Assembly: GCF_040954645.1 (NCBI RefSeq) | Contig: NC_092805.1 | Coordinates: 17,510,741-17,574,740, forward strand | DNA from: Diabrotica undecimpunctata | Lineage: Eukaryota > Arthropoda > Insecta > Coleoptera > Chrysomelidae | Direction: 5' to 3' | Length of the DNA stretch: 64,000 nucleotides | Translations under genes and position numbers: made by a program | Notes under the pieces: generated by a model | Told to the model about the DNA's origin: nothing | What the model saw: the letters and a program-made list of their open reading frames with translations, nothing else | Databases searched by the model: none | Shown here: piece after piece, positions 53,864-63,030 of the stretch | Layout: the number at the start of each line of letters is the position of its first letter | Position numbering within the stretch: position 1 is the stretch's first letter

Positions 53864-56413
53864 GTCCAGGAAATGAAGCATTTCACCTCGCAATTTTTTC
53901 GTCCTACGTGGATTGACTTGAAATTTTAACAGAAGGTAGGTAATAGCCTAAGGATCAAAATCTATATCGAACCAAAGTGCGCCAAAGCCTTGGGGGTGGT
54001 TGCCACCCCATCTCGGGGGTGAAATTTTTTTTTAGATTTTTAACCACAGGTTTCGATTAAAAAAGTGATTCGCGATTGAAAGTAACAACTTTTAGACGAA
54101 AAAATCGACGTTTTTAATCGATTTTTCGCGAATAACTCGAAAATGGTGCATTTTATCAAAAAAATTGTAGGGAACAAATTTGTAGCTTTTAAAAAGACAA
54201 ATACAATTCATTTTTTAAAATGTTTTTGCGATATAATAGGAACCGAAATACGGCCTATCAATGTTCAGTGGTTTTCTTCAAATGCCAAATTTGAAAGATT
54301 CAAAGTCAAATATCGGGAAAATGATGCATTTTTGGAAGAAAACTCATAAAACCTTTTTTAAAGAGCATAAATCGACCTATCATAACAAAAAGACTCTAGC
54401 TCAAAAATTGAGTGAGTTATGATGAAAATAAGGTCAATACCTCATTTTTTATGAAAAAATCGATGAAAACAACCCCCTAACTACCGCCATAATTAAAATC
54501 GATCTTCACCCTTCTGCAATTCTCTTTGTATATGTATTGTTAATACGTCCAAGAAGTTTGACCTATTTAAAATGCTTAGTTTTAGAAAAAGTACAGCTTA
54601 AAGCGAGAAACGATTTACAATTTCATATTTTTTACCATTCTTTTTTTAAATATCCCCGAAAATACTGAATATATGAAAAGAATAAAAATGTACTAAATTG
54701 TAGCTTTTTTAATGACTAAAATTTTCCTTTACTTAGATTTGTTGTACAATGAATATTTGGCAAGATATAGCCGTTTAAAGCATCGATTTACGATCAAGCA
54801 CCATCTTTTTCGAGCCCTTTAAACTCACCCCATTTAAAAACCAAGGGTTCCAAAAAGATTTAATTCACAGATCCTTGTAGCTCTTAAAAACATCTACAAA
54901 ATCGTTTTTGAAGAAACATTCTATCGTTAAAAATGAAGGAAATACGTTAAAAAACCAATTAATTTTTTGAAATAGGGTACCCAGATAGTTCAAAATTAAT
55001 AGCTTTTTCCCATGCTTTTACTGGCTGTGATACTGTATCTGCTTTTTACAATAAAGGTAAAAAAAAATTTTTTGATATTCTTCAAAAAAGACCTGACATG
55101 AGGGAACATGCCAAAATTTTTTACAGTAGTACTGCTAAGCTTGAAGATATTTTAGATGCTGGCAGATACTGTGCAATAATGTTGTACGGAACTGTTAAAG
55201 ACACGCAGCTTACCAAGTTAAAAAAAATAAAAGATTTGGAAGCTTTTCTCGAGCAGATGCGGTACGAACAGTTCATCAAAGCTACAACGAAAAACTGTGC
55301 GGTTAAGCTATCATCCCTTCTGCCCACTGTTGATGCCTTAGATGAGCATTCAAAAAGATGCTATTACCAAATTCAACAGTGGCTTGGTAATGAAAATATC
55401 AGAGCAACAGATTGGGGATGGTATTCCAAAGATGGTTTGTTATTACCCGTACGCATGAACAAACAACCTGCACCCGATGAACTTTTGAAAATTATTTTTT
55501 GCCAATGCAAAAAAGGATGCGGCGTTTCATGTGGGTGCAGAAAAGTTGGTTTATACTGTAACTCTACTTGTTCTGGGTGCTCAGGTGAAGGGTGCAATAA
55601 TAGTCCACCAATAATTGAAGAAGATGAGGATGGCATAGATCACGATGAAGATGTAATTGATGACGAATAAAATTAATATTATAATTGTTTTACCTATAAA
55701 TGTAAATATTTTCAACTATTTATGTAAATGTATAAGAATAAGAATGGTGCCTTTTTATGTTGATAATTTTTTTTGTATTTAATTCTACTTTTTTTAATTT
55801 ATATCTATTAAATTAGTTTATAAAAACTGCAATTGATTTTTAAGAGTTGAAAATTTATGAAATTGTATTTTAAAGTATAAAAAAATCACTATTTAACTAA
55901 TCCAAACCAAATTTCACTCATCTTAAGATTTGTAATGTTATTTTACAATTTTTGAAAATTAGGGGTAGTTTTCACCCCTAAGAACAATCAGGGTTCATCG
56001 GCATGACATAAACTATAAAGCAGAGGGTGAGTTGAGCTTAAATCCAAATTTTTATCCAAATCGATCAAAGGCGAAATTATTTTTTTAGAATTAGTAATTT
56101 TTTTAAATTAATCTCTAACAAGGGTTGCTTTTTAAGGGTTGAAATATGATGGATCTTTATTCAAAAGTATAAAATAATCATTATTTAACTAATTCAAACC
56201 AAATTTTACCCATATTCAGGTTAAATATATGTTATTTTATAATTTTTGACAATTAGGGGTAGTTTTCACCCCTAAAACCCTTCAACGCACTTCGGTTCGA
56301 TATAGATTTTGATCCTTGGGCTATCACCTACCTTCTGTTAAAATTTCAACTCAATCCATGCAGGACGAAAAAATTGCGAGGTTTTAACTTTTTTCGAGCT
56401 TCATTTCCTGAAC
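53864..56413 (+). mobile_element. TA-flanked element with about 130-bp TIRs carrying a gene fragment
   Basis: The left end GTCCAGGAAATGAAGC (53864) and right end GCTTCATTTCCTGAAC (56413) are inverted, as are the inner stretches CCTCGCAATTTTTTCGTCCT and TTTTAACAGAAGGTAGGT followed by AAGGATCAAAATCTATATCG (left to about 53985, right from about 56285). TA lies just outside both ends (53862-53863 and 56414-56415). About 2.55 kb. The right inner part has a duplicated 135-bp block (55855-55985 and 56140-56285), each ending GGGGTAGTTTTCACCCCTAA. No transposase is present. The only gene-like content is a 3' gene portion at 54975-55670. Confidence 0.8.
54975..55670 (+). CDS. 3' portion of a CXC cysteine-rich gene carried by the element
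   Basis: An open frame of about 230 codons starts near 54975 at a possible acceptor (TTTGAAATAG|GGTACCC); the first ATG, at 55098, is internal. It reads GYPDSSKLIAFSHAFTGCDT, VSAFYNKGKKKFFDILQ, RYCAIMLYGTVKDTQLTK, TTKNCAVKLSSLLPTVDALD, EHSKRCYYQIQQWLG, NIRATDWGWYSKDGLLLPVR, then a CXC-type cysteine cluster (CQCKKGCGVSCGCRKVGLYC, CSGCSGEGCNN) and an acidic tail. The cluster resembles the tesmin/TSO1-type CXC metal-binding fold found at the C-terminus of uncharacterised animal proteins whose upstream region has the same 'AFTGCDT' block. The N-terminal bulk of the protein is absent. An AATAAA overlaps the end (55666-55673). It could be an expressed fragment or a passenger. Confidence 0.6.
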   Translation, partial: GYPDSSKLIAFSHAFTGCDTVSAFYNKGKKKFFDILQKRPDMREHAKIFYSSTAKLEDILDAGRYCAIMLYGTVKDTQLTKLKKIKDLEAFLEQMRYEQFIKATTKNCAVKLSSLLPTVDALDEHSKRCYYQIQQWLGNENIRATDWGWYSKDGLLLPVRMNKQPAPDELLKIIFCQCKKGCGVSCGCRKVGLYCNSTCSGCSGEGCNNSPPIIEEDEDGIDHDEDVIDDE

Positions 56414-56415
56414 TA

Positions 56416-57373
56416 GAACGCCCAGATTCTGTATAATGTTTATTAAAGTTGTTTGAACTTCCGTAACATCTAATTTTTTTACAAGATGGATTCTTGGCGC
56501 CCTCCCTAATCTACCTGTAGGGGCAGGGACACTTATGTATCATTATCAGTTAGGGTTAGCATATCTTAGCAAAGGGGTTCCAGATTTGAAACACTGAAGA
56601 CTCGCCTTTACCCATCCCATCGGGGGTAGGATTTGTTATTGTCATTGACGTATATTAACTACGGCGTTAATTGGTATTTATTGACAGAAGCCATTTGACA
56701 TAGCTACTGCCTCCAAGACTCATTTTCTAACCATTTACCTTCCTCCTTTCTCAAACAAGCTCGCGACCGGCTTTGATGAAGTTGGTATTTAAGTATGTTA
56801 GCAATAAAATACATGGTGTTCCATAAGAAAAATTACAACTTTGAAATACCAAAATATATTATGAATCCTGCATCTTTCAGAATAATGTATCATTTAACAA
56901 TTAATCTACAGAAGTATTATTGTTTTGCCATAAACCTCCGTACCGTTGATAGTGATTCGTCCTGTATATTTGTACGTACAAAGTTTTTCATTTTTTCATC
57001 CAAGCCCTTCAAGGAAAAACATCTAAAAATTTAATAAACACATTTTTTTTTTTTTATTTAAACACAAAACCACATCAACCGCGCATGGAAAAGATTTATA
57101 TAAATTGTACTTTAATGTTTTTTTCATTTGCTATTTATATTGTTAATAATTCTCTGTGATACGTTTTTCGATAATACCAGTTATTTCTTTTTGCTTCGAT
57201 GTTATTATATTTGTGATGGGAAGCATAGACAGATAAAGACGAGATGATTGAGCGCCGAACTATGTTCTTAAAAACATTTTCTTTTATCAGTATATTGAGT
57301 GAATGGCTGCACCGGGTCGAAGAAACTCTTTTCTGTTAGTAGACGATTTGATTTTTAAAAATGTACTCATAGG
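56416..57373. other. Unassigned stretch
   Basis: Contains a moderately GC-rich segment (56480-56780) of unknown origin and AT-rich DNA. No supported gene. Confidence 0.3.
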
Positions 57374-57551
57374 AAATAACCTTCGCAGTTTGAATTTGTC
57401 TTTCAGTTCGAACAGACGATAAAACCACATTAAGCAGAGATAAGTTTTTGCGGTAATTAAAAATCGATATTTATATTTAAATTTAAAGTTGTGTAAATAT
57501 ATCGGTTTAATACTTGGAATTTTAGTGTAAATAAGTGATTTACCTCCCCTA

Positions 57552-58922
57552 ATGGGGGAGGAAAATAACATTAAGACGCAAATGTGCGAAGTGAGTGTTG
57601 CGACAAGTTCCCCAGATATGGATATGGATAAGGATATTGAAATTGGTGCGGATTCCGGCAAAACAAGGGAAGTTAAACTGTATAATATTTCCTCTAATAA
57701 TTATGATTTTCATACCTGTTGCGTTTATATAGAGAAATTAAATAATCAGAACATCTCTCGTTTACATCCAATGGTGGTGGGGGAAATTTTGTATCAAAAA
57801 CTTAAAATCAAAAACCTAAAGGAAATTAAATCTATAGGAAAAAATAGAGTTAAAGTCATTTTAAAATCTATTTTGGATGCAAATCATCTAGTAACACATG
57901 ATAAGTTAAAAGATGAAAATTTAAAAGCCTATATCCCTAACCATCTCTTGGAAATCAAGGGAATAATTCACGATGTAGATACGAGGTATGATACTGATTA
58001 TTTAAAAAAACATATAGACTCTTCCGTTAAAATTACCGACATTAAAAGAATGCATAGAAAGGTAGATAAAGAAGGTAAAACAGAATACGTCCCCAGACGA
58101 AATATTATAGTTACATTTGAAGGAAATGTTTTGCCAACTCATGTCGTAGTTAATTTTGTGTATTTACCAGTAGAAAGATTTGTAGGCAGGGTAATACAGT
58201 GCTACAAGTGTTTGAAATTTGGTCACATTTCTAAGCAATGCAAGGGCACACAAGAATTTTGTATACGATGTGCAGAAATTAAAAATGATAGTCACATATG
58301 CGACACTCAAAAAACTTTTTGTATACATTGTAAAAGTAAAGATCATATTTCGATCTCCAAAAGTTGTCCCGTTTATGAGGAACAAAAAAAAATTAAAAAC
58401 ATTATGTTAGATCAAAAAATCTCCTTTCTAGAAGCAAAAAGATTTAAAGAATCATCTTTTTCCGAATTTGTTAGTAACAATAAATTTTCGATATTGTCAA
58501 ATCTTGAAGAAAATTTTCCAAAACTACCTAACGTATCTGATGACATTATGTCATCTCATCCTACCATTCCAAGATCGTATATGAAAAAATCAACAAACTT
58601 TACTCATCCTGGACCTAGTAGGATTAATACTGAACATAATGCACTTAAAAAAAGGAAAGTTTCTACTCCTGTTTCACAATCCCCTACAGATTCCTCCACC
58701 TTTCCTTTTAGATTTGGCCCGTTACAGCCCCTACCACCTAATCCCAATAAACCTAATAGTTCAATAGATGGTGAAAAAAACAAGATGGTTATTTCGTTAG
58801 TCAAATTTTTTTCTGAATTTATAAAAAATGTAAAATCATTTGAGGATGCAGAAACACTGGATAATAATTTGTTAGCTAAGGGTTTGCATACTGTTCTCGA
58901 GGATATTTTTAAAGGTACTTAA
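57552..58922 (+). CDS. LINE ORF1, gag-like protein with three zinc knuckles
   Basis: 456 residues. ORF1 proteins bind the element RNA and form the ribonucleoprotein that carries it back to the nucleus. The N-terminus is variable. Residues about 35-200 include an RRM/gag-like region (VKLYNISSNNYDFHTCCVYI ... GRVIQ). Three Cys-rich knuckles follow: CYKCLKFGHISKQC (from about residue 217), CIRCAEIKNDSHIC, and CIHCKSKDHISISKSC. The C-terminal third is Pro/Ser-rich (PSRINTEHN, PFRFGPLQPLPPNPNKPN). The ATG at 57552 is in a good A/G-rich context and the upstream frame is short. The gene is continuous, with no stop. Confidence 0.9.
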   Translation: MGEENNIKTQMCEVSVATSSPDMDMDKDIEIGADSGKTREVKLYNISSNNYDFHTCCVYIEKLNNQNISRLHPMVVGEILYQKLKIKNLKEIKSIGKNRVKVILKSILDANHLVTHDKLKDENLKAYIPNHLLEIKGIIHDVDTRYDTDYLKKHIDSSVKITDIKRMHRKVDKEGKTEYVPRRNIIVTFEGNVLPTHVVVNFVYLPVERFVGRVIQCYKCLKFGHISKQCKGTQEFCIRCAEIKNDSHICDTQKTFCIHCKSKDHISISKSCPVYEEQKKIKNIMLDQKISFLEAKRFKESSFSEFVSNNKFSILSNLEENFPKLPNVSDDIMSSHPTIPRSYMKKSTNFTHPGPSRINTEHNALKKRKVSTPVSQSPTDSSTFPFRFGPLQPLPPNPNKPNSSIDGEKNKMVISLVKFFSEFIKNVKSFEDAETLDNNLLAKGLHTVLEDIFKGT

Positions 58923-58926
58923 ATTT

Positions 58927-61900
58927 ATGGCTTTTAACACTAAACTTAAAATTATGCAATGGAACGCTAGATCAGCTGTTGCAAATAAAAACAGCCTACT
59001 CAATTTCCTTATTAAAGAAGATGTTGATATTGCTCTTTTAAGTGAAACCTGGTTCAAAAATAATGTTGTATATAATTTTAAAGGTTATAATATTGTTCGT
59101 CAAGATCGTGCAGACGGTTTTGCTGGTGTCGCTGTTTTGGTAAAAACGGGTATCCGATTTGAAATATTAAAATTAAATAAAAACTTCAATAAAGAGCTGC
59201 TTGCCTGTGGTATTAAAGTTAATTACGATAATACTCACTTGAGTTTTCTCTCTGTATATAGATGTCCAAAAACCAAAACCAGAATAGAAGATTGGACAAA
59301 CTTATTTTCCCAAGTGAAGCACCCTTGCATTATTGGGGGTGATATGAATGCCCACAATGCGCTGTGGGGATCATCAAAAAATGATAATATTGGCGATCAA
59401 ATTGTAGAGACCCTACAGGATCTTGATTTCATTGTGATGAATAACGGTCAACCTACTTGTCAAGGAAATCCAGGACATTCAGATTCTATGATTGATATTA
59501 CGGTTTGTTCCCCTTCCATTTTTACTAAGACATTTTGGACTGTAGATTCTGATACACTTGGATCAAATCACTATGTTGTAAAAATAGAATTCGAATACCC
59601 AAGAGCTGTTAATGAGACCATATATCCCAAAAGTAAATGGAATACTAAGAAAGCTAATTGGGATATGTACGCTGAAATAATTGAGAATACTTTAAATGAA
59701 AGTGGACCTATATCCCCAAATGTAGAAGAAAAATATAATCTTTTATTAGACTGTATCAATAAAGCTTCCACACAATCTATTAGCCAATATAAACCCTTTA
59801 AGTGTAAGAAACGGACTCCTTCACCATGGTGGGATGCAGAATGTGATCTAATTGTTGCAGAAAGAAAAAATGCATCAATAAAATACAAGCAAGATCCATC
59901 AGTTGAAAATTTTATTAAATGTAAACAAGCTAGTGCACACGCTAAGAAATTATTGAAATCGAAAGCCAAACAAAGCTGGGTTGATTGGTGCTCAAAATTA
60001 AATAAACAAACGTCGCCTACTTCGATTTGGAATCAAGCGAAAAGGATGAACAGGAAAAGGGTCAATGCTCCATTACCACTAGAAGATTCGTGGATAGCAG
60101 AGTTTTTCGACAAAATTGCACCACCGTATGTGAACAATCACGAAGATTTAATGTTATTCAATCCGAATTATAGTCATTTTCTCTTAAAACCGTTTACTAT
60201 GGTAGAATTGGACTGTGCCCTTAGTGACCGTCCTAACACTTCTCCTGGTTATGATGAAATCAAATATATTATGCTATTTAATTTACCAAATAATGCAAAA
60301 GAGTTACTTCTAAATATTTTTAATCAGATAATTAGAGAAGGTTCTAACTTTTCGGCCTTCAAACATATTATTGTCGTTCCTATTCCCAAACCTGGGAAAA
60401 ATCTAAAATTAGTTGAAGCTTACAGACCCATATCTTTATTATCTTGTGTACAAAAAACTCTAGAGAGAATACTTAAGGCTAGGCTAGAATGGTGGTTACT
60501 AGAACAGAACCTTCTACCCAAAGAACAATACGGATTCAGGAAAGGTTTTGGTACCTTGGATGCATTGGCTTCCCTAGTTGTAGACATTCAAAACAATTAT
60601 TCCCGGAACAATTACTTACCGGCATTATTTCTTGATATAGAAGGTGCTTATGACTCTGTGTGTCTAACAGCACTCAAAGAAAAAATGACAAGAATATTTC
60701 AAATTCCAGCTCAATTTGCTGATAGTATTGTTAATCTTTATTCAAACAGATTAGTTTATTTAAGAAAAGAACAAATGCTCATAGGCCCCAGAATCGTAAA
60801 CAAAGGATTACCTCAGGGTTCTGTATTGAGTCCTATCCTGTTTAATTTGTACGTAGCGGATTTGTACAATATTAAAATAAATAACATACCATTCAACCTC
60901 ATACAATACGCAGATGATTTCTGCATTTACACAGAACACAAAGATTATAAACAAGCAATCAAAAACTTGGATAGTATTTATCAACTACTTCAAAAATGGC
61001 TTGATAAAAACAATTTTGAATTATCTTGTAATAAATCACAGGTTTGCATTTTTACCAGACATTATAAACCTAATGATCAAATAATTAAATTAGGAAAACA
61101 TCAATATCCACTAAAAAATAAGGTCAAATATTTAGGTATGACACTTGACAAACATTTGACTTGGAAGGATCACATTGAGGATATGTTAAACAAATGCAAC
61201 AAGGGAATAAATTTTCTTAAATCGATTAATAAAACGTGGTGGGGTGCTGATGTAGACGTAAATTTATTATTCTACAGAGCGTATATTCGCTCTATTTTGG
61301 ATTACGGAAGCATATTTTATGGATCAGCCAGTAATGCATTGCTAAATAAAATTAACGTAATACACAATTCAGCTCTACGTACATGTTTAGGTGCTATGAA
61401 GTCCACACCAATTCAACCCTTGTATTTGGAAGCCTTGGAACCGCCTTTAAATATCAGACGAAACTTCCTGACCGAAAAATTTCTGGTAAAGACATATATA
61501 AAAAATCAATTGTTATACACAAAGCTCATCACTCTGAATTGCTATGATTTGTCTACTAAATACTGGGAAAAAAAGAAATCGCCTTTAGTCTGCGAAGCTC
61601 TGCAACATAATATGGAAGCATTAAAAGAGATAGATAAAGCTACGTATACACTTCAAAACATCTCATATGCAACATATCATAGTTCAAATGCAGATATCAT
61701 GGTACCAAAATATAGTGACAGTATACACATAAATAGAAAGATTATTCACTCAATATTATCAGAATTCGAAAACTCCGTTGTTATATATACCGATGCCTCC
61801 AAATCATCAAACGGTACTGGATGCGCTTTTTTTATTCCATTGGAACGAATAGAACGCACATTTAAGTTGAACTCCCAGATCTCTATTTTTACAGCAGAAG

Positions 61901-62328
61901 CTCTTGCAATATATGAGGCCTTACTTTATGCAACAGAAAGTAACTCGGACCATATAGTGATATTATCAGATTCTTTATCAGTTTTGACCTCTATTGGGAA
62001 ACCGGGATTGCCAAATACGTACAGTTGCCCTTATATTTACAAAATTAAGGATATCAAACAAAAGTTAGTAACAAGGGGCAAAAATGTACTTTTTGTTTGG
62101 ATTAAAGCACATATAGGTTTGGAAAATAACGAACATGTAGACCAATTAGCAAAAGAAAGTATTATGTCTGGTAGAGAAACTTCGTATAAAATCACGGCTT
62201 GCGACTTTCTGGCTTCCTTAAAATTAAGATTATACCAAAGGTGGGATAATATATGGAAGGAATATTCCATTGTTAGCCCAAATAGATACACTTCTCTTCA
62301 AACAGATATTCCTAAAACTCCTTGGTAG
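58927..62328 (+). CDS. LINE ORF2: endonuclease, reverse transcriptase and RNase H
   Basis: 1133 residues. The apurinic-type endonuclease (residues about 5-220) shows MQWNARSAVANKNSL, LLSETWFK (Glu), GGDMNAHNALWGS, and LGSNHYVVKIEF. A basic linker is followed by RT: FKHIIVVPIPKPGKN, YRPISLLSCVQKTLERIL, EQYGFRKGFGTLDAL, motif A ALFLDIEGAYDSV (about 565), motif B GLPQGSVLSPILFNLYVADL (about 626), and motif C QYADDFCIYTE (about 660). RNase H (about 950-1075) has YTDAS, AEALAIYEAL, LSDSLSVL and KAHIGLENNEHVDQLAKE, so all four acidic/His sites are visible. Starts 4 nt after ORF1. The stop at 62326-62328 is premature: the neighbouring frame (62322-62657) continues the protein. Confidence 0.93.
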   Translation: MAFNTKLKIMQWNARSAVANKNSLLNFLIKEDVDIALLSETWFKNNVVYNFKGYNIVRQDRADGFAGVAVLVKTGIRFEILKLNKNFNKELLACGIKVNYDNTHLSFLSVYRCPKTKTRIEDWTNLFSQVKHPCIIGGDMNAHNALWGSSKNDNIGDQIVETLQDLDFIVMNNGQPTCQGNPGHSDSMIDITVCSPSIFTKTFWTVDSDTLGSNHYVVKIEFEYPRAVNETIYPKSKWNTKKANWDMYAEIIENTLNESGPISPNVEEKYNLLLDCINKASTQSISQYKPFKCKKRTPSPWWDAECDLIVAERKNASIKYKQDPSVENFIKCKQASAHAKKLLKSKAKQSWVDWCSKLNKQTSPTSIWNQAKRMNRKRVNAPLPLEDSWIAEFFDKIAPPYVNNHEDLMLFNPNYSHFLLKPFTMVELDCALSDRPNTSPGYDEIKYIMLFNLPNNAKELLLNIFNQIIREGSNFSAFKHIIVVPIPKPGKNLKLVEAYRPISLLSCVQKTLERILKARLEWWLLEQNLLPKEQYGFRKGFGTLDALASLVVDIQNNYSRNNYLPALFLDIEGAYDSVCLTALKEKMTRIFQIPAQFADSIVNLYSNRLVYLRKEQMLIGPRIVNKGLPQGSVLSPILFNLYVADLYNIKINNIPFNLIQYADDFCIYTEHKDYKQAIKNLDSIYQLLQKWLDKNNFELSCNKSQVCIFTRHYKPNDQIIKLGKHQYPLKNKVKYLGMTLDKHLTWKDHIEDMLNKCNKGINFLKSINKTWWGADVDVNLLFYRAYIRSILDYGSIFYGSASNALLNKINVIHNSALRTCLGAMKSTPIQPLYLEALEPPLNIRRNFLTEKFLVKTYIKNQLLYTKLITLNCYDLSTKYWEKKKSPLVCEALQHNMEALKEIDKATYTLQNISYATYHSSNADIMVPKYSDSIHINRKIIHSILSEFENSVVIYTDASKSSNGTGCAFFIPLERIERTFKLNSQISIFTAEALAIYEALLYATESNSDHIVILSDSLSVLTSIGKPGLPNTYSCPYIYKIKDIKQKLVTRGKNVLFVWIKAHIGLENNEHVDQLAKESIMSGRETSYKITACDFLASLKLRLYQRWDNIWKEYSIVSPNRYTSLQTDIPKTPW

Positions 62329-62657
62329 ATTGGTACATTAAGTTTTTTAATGTACCTAGAAAATATGTTACCACGATCATAAGACTGAGATTTGGGCACG
62401 CTTGTTACCCCAAACATTTATTTAAACTTAAGGTTTTAGATAATGATCAATGTGAATTTTGTACAGAAGAAGGAAACCTAGATCATATATTTTTCAGTTG
62501 CCCCAGAAATATTATAACTTCATCCAGATTAATAAATAATTTACACAAACACAACATATTAGCCCCTTGGAACCTTCAGTACCTATTATCATTAGACTCG
62601 AGAGCAGTGTATGATTTATTAGTTATGTTTTTAAAAGATAGTAAAATAACCATGTAA
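62322..62657 (+). pseudogene. ORF2 C-terminal zinc domain, out of frame with ORF2
   Basis: Continues VDWYIKFFNVPRKYVTTIIR, RLRFGHACYPKHLF and CEFCTEEGNLDHIFFSC, the C-x2-C ... H-x4-C domain typical of the extreme C-terminus of I/jockey-class ORF2, ending LVMFLKDSKITM. It overlaps the ORF2 stop by a few bases in another frame, so a single-nucleotide indel near 62322-62331 separates it. It has no start codon of its own. Whether any product includes it is unknown. Confidence 0.8.
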
Positions 62658-62892
62658 ATAATTATACATTAGTTAATAACGTAACCTTTGTCTCTAACCC
62701 AATTGTTTAAATTCCTTTCTTACCGTGGCCTAGTGTTGTATGTAAAAAAAAAAAAATGCCTTGATGGGCCCCTAGGCGAGAAGAGAGTGACCCTGTCTAC
62801 CTGTTTTGTATATTTATTTTAATTTTAATATAAACTCAGACAATCTTTCTTTTACCATGTTGAGTCTGGCTGAATGACTAAAAGTCTATGCC

Positions 62893-62913
62893 AAAAAAAA
62901 AAAAAAAAAAAAA
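62893..62913 (+). repeat. Poly(A) tail of the LINE
   Basis: About 21 consecutive A residues, followed by TAACCTTCG of the target duplication. Confidence 0.9.
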
Positions 62914-63030
62914 TAACCTTCGGGAACAAAGGGAGCTAGACACAAATAAAACTGGATTTTTGAAAGAATTGACTATAGGGAACTATTCCAGAAATTGAAT
63001 TTGCTCTGAATATTATTGAATAATATACAT
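62914..63030. other. Flanking DNA between two LINEs
   Basis: About 115 bp of unassigned sequence between the poly(A) tail and the next RT. Confidence 0.4.

Larger units (their letters stand above)
57386..62910 (+). mobile_element. Full-length I/jockey-like LINE with target-site duplication
   Basis: About 5.5 kb. The 5' end is CAGTTTGAATTTGTCTTTC at 57386 (after CTTCG), with a 166-bp 5' UTR, ORF1 (57552-58922), a 4-nt gap, ORF2 (58927 onward, including RNase H and a C-terminal zinc motif), a 3' UTR of about 235 bp and a poly(A) tail (62893-62913). The 12-bp AAATAACCTTCG occurs just upstream (57374-57385) and right after the tail (62911-62922), though its As overlap the tail. Only one frame break was seen, at about 62325. 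This is the most complete retrotransposon in the window. Confidence 0.92.

Noticed and set aside
54143..54349. 68-codon frame in the left half of the CXC element
   Set aside because: Its composition follows the AT-rich repetitive DNA and there is no domain; likely non-coding.
57041..57060. Poly(T) stretch as the tail of an inverted LINE
   Set aside because: No LINE 3' UTR or coding sequence adjoins it on the minus strand.
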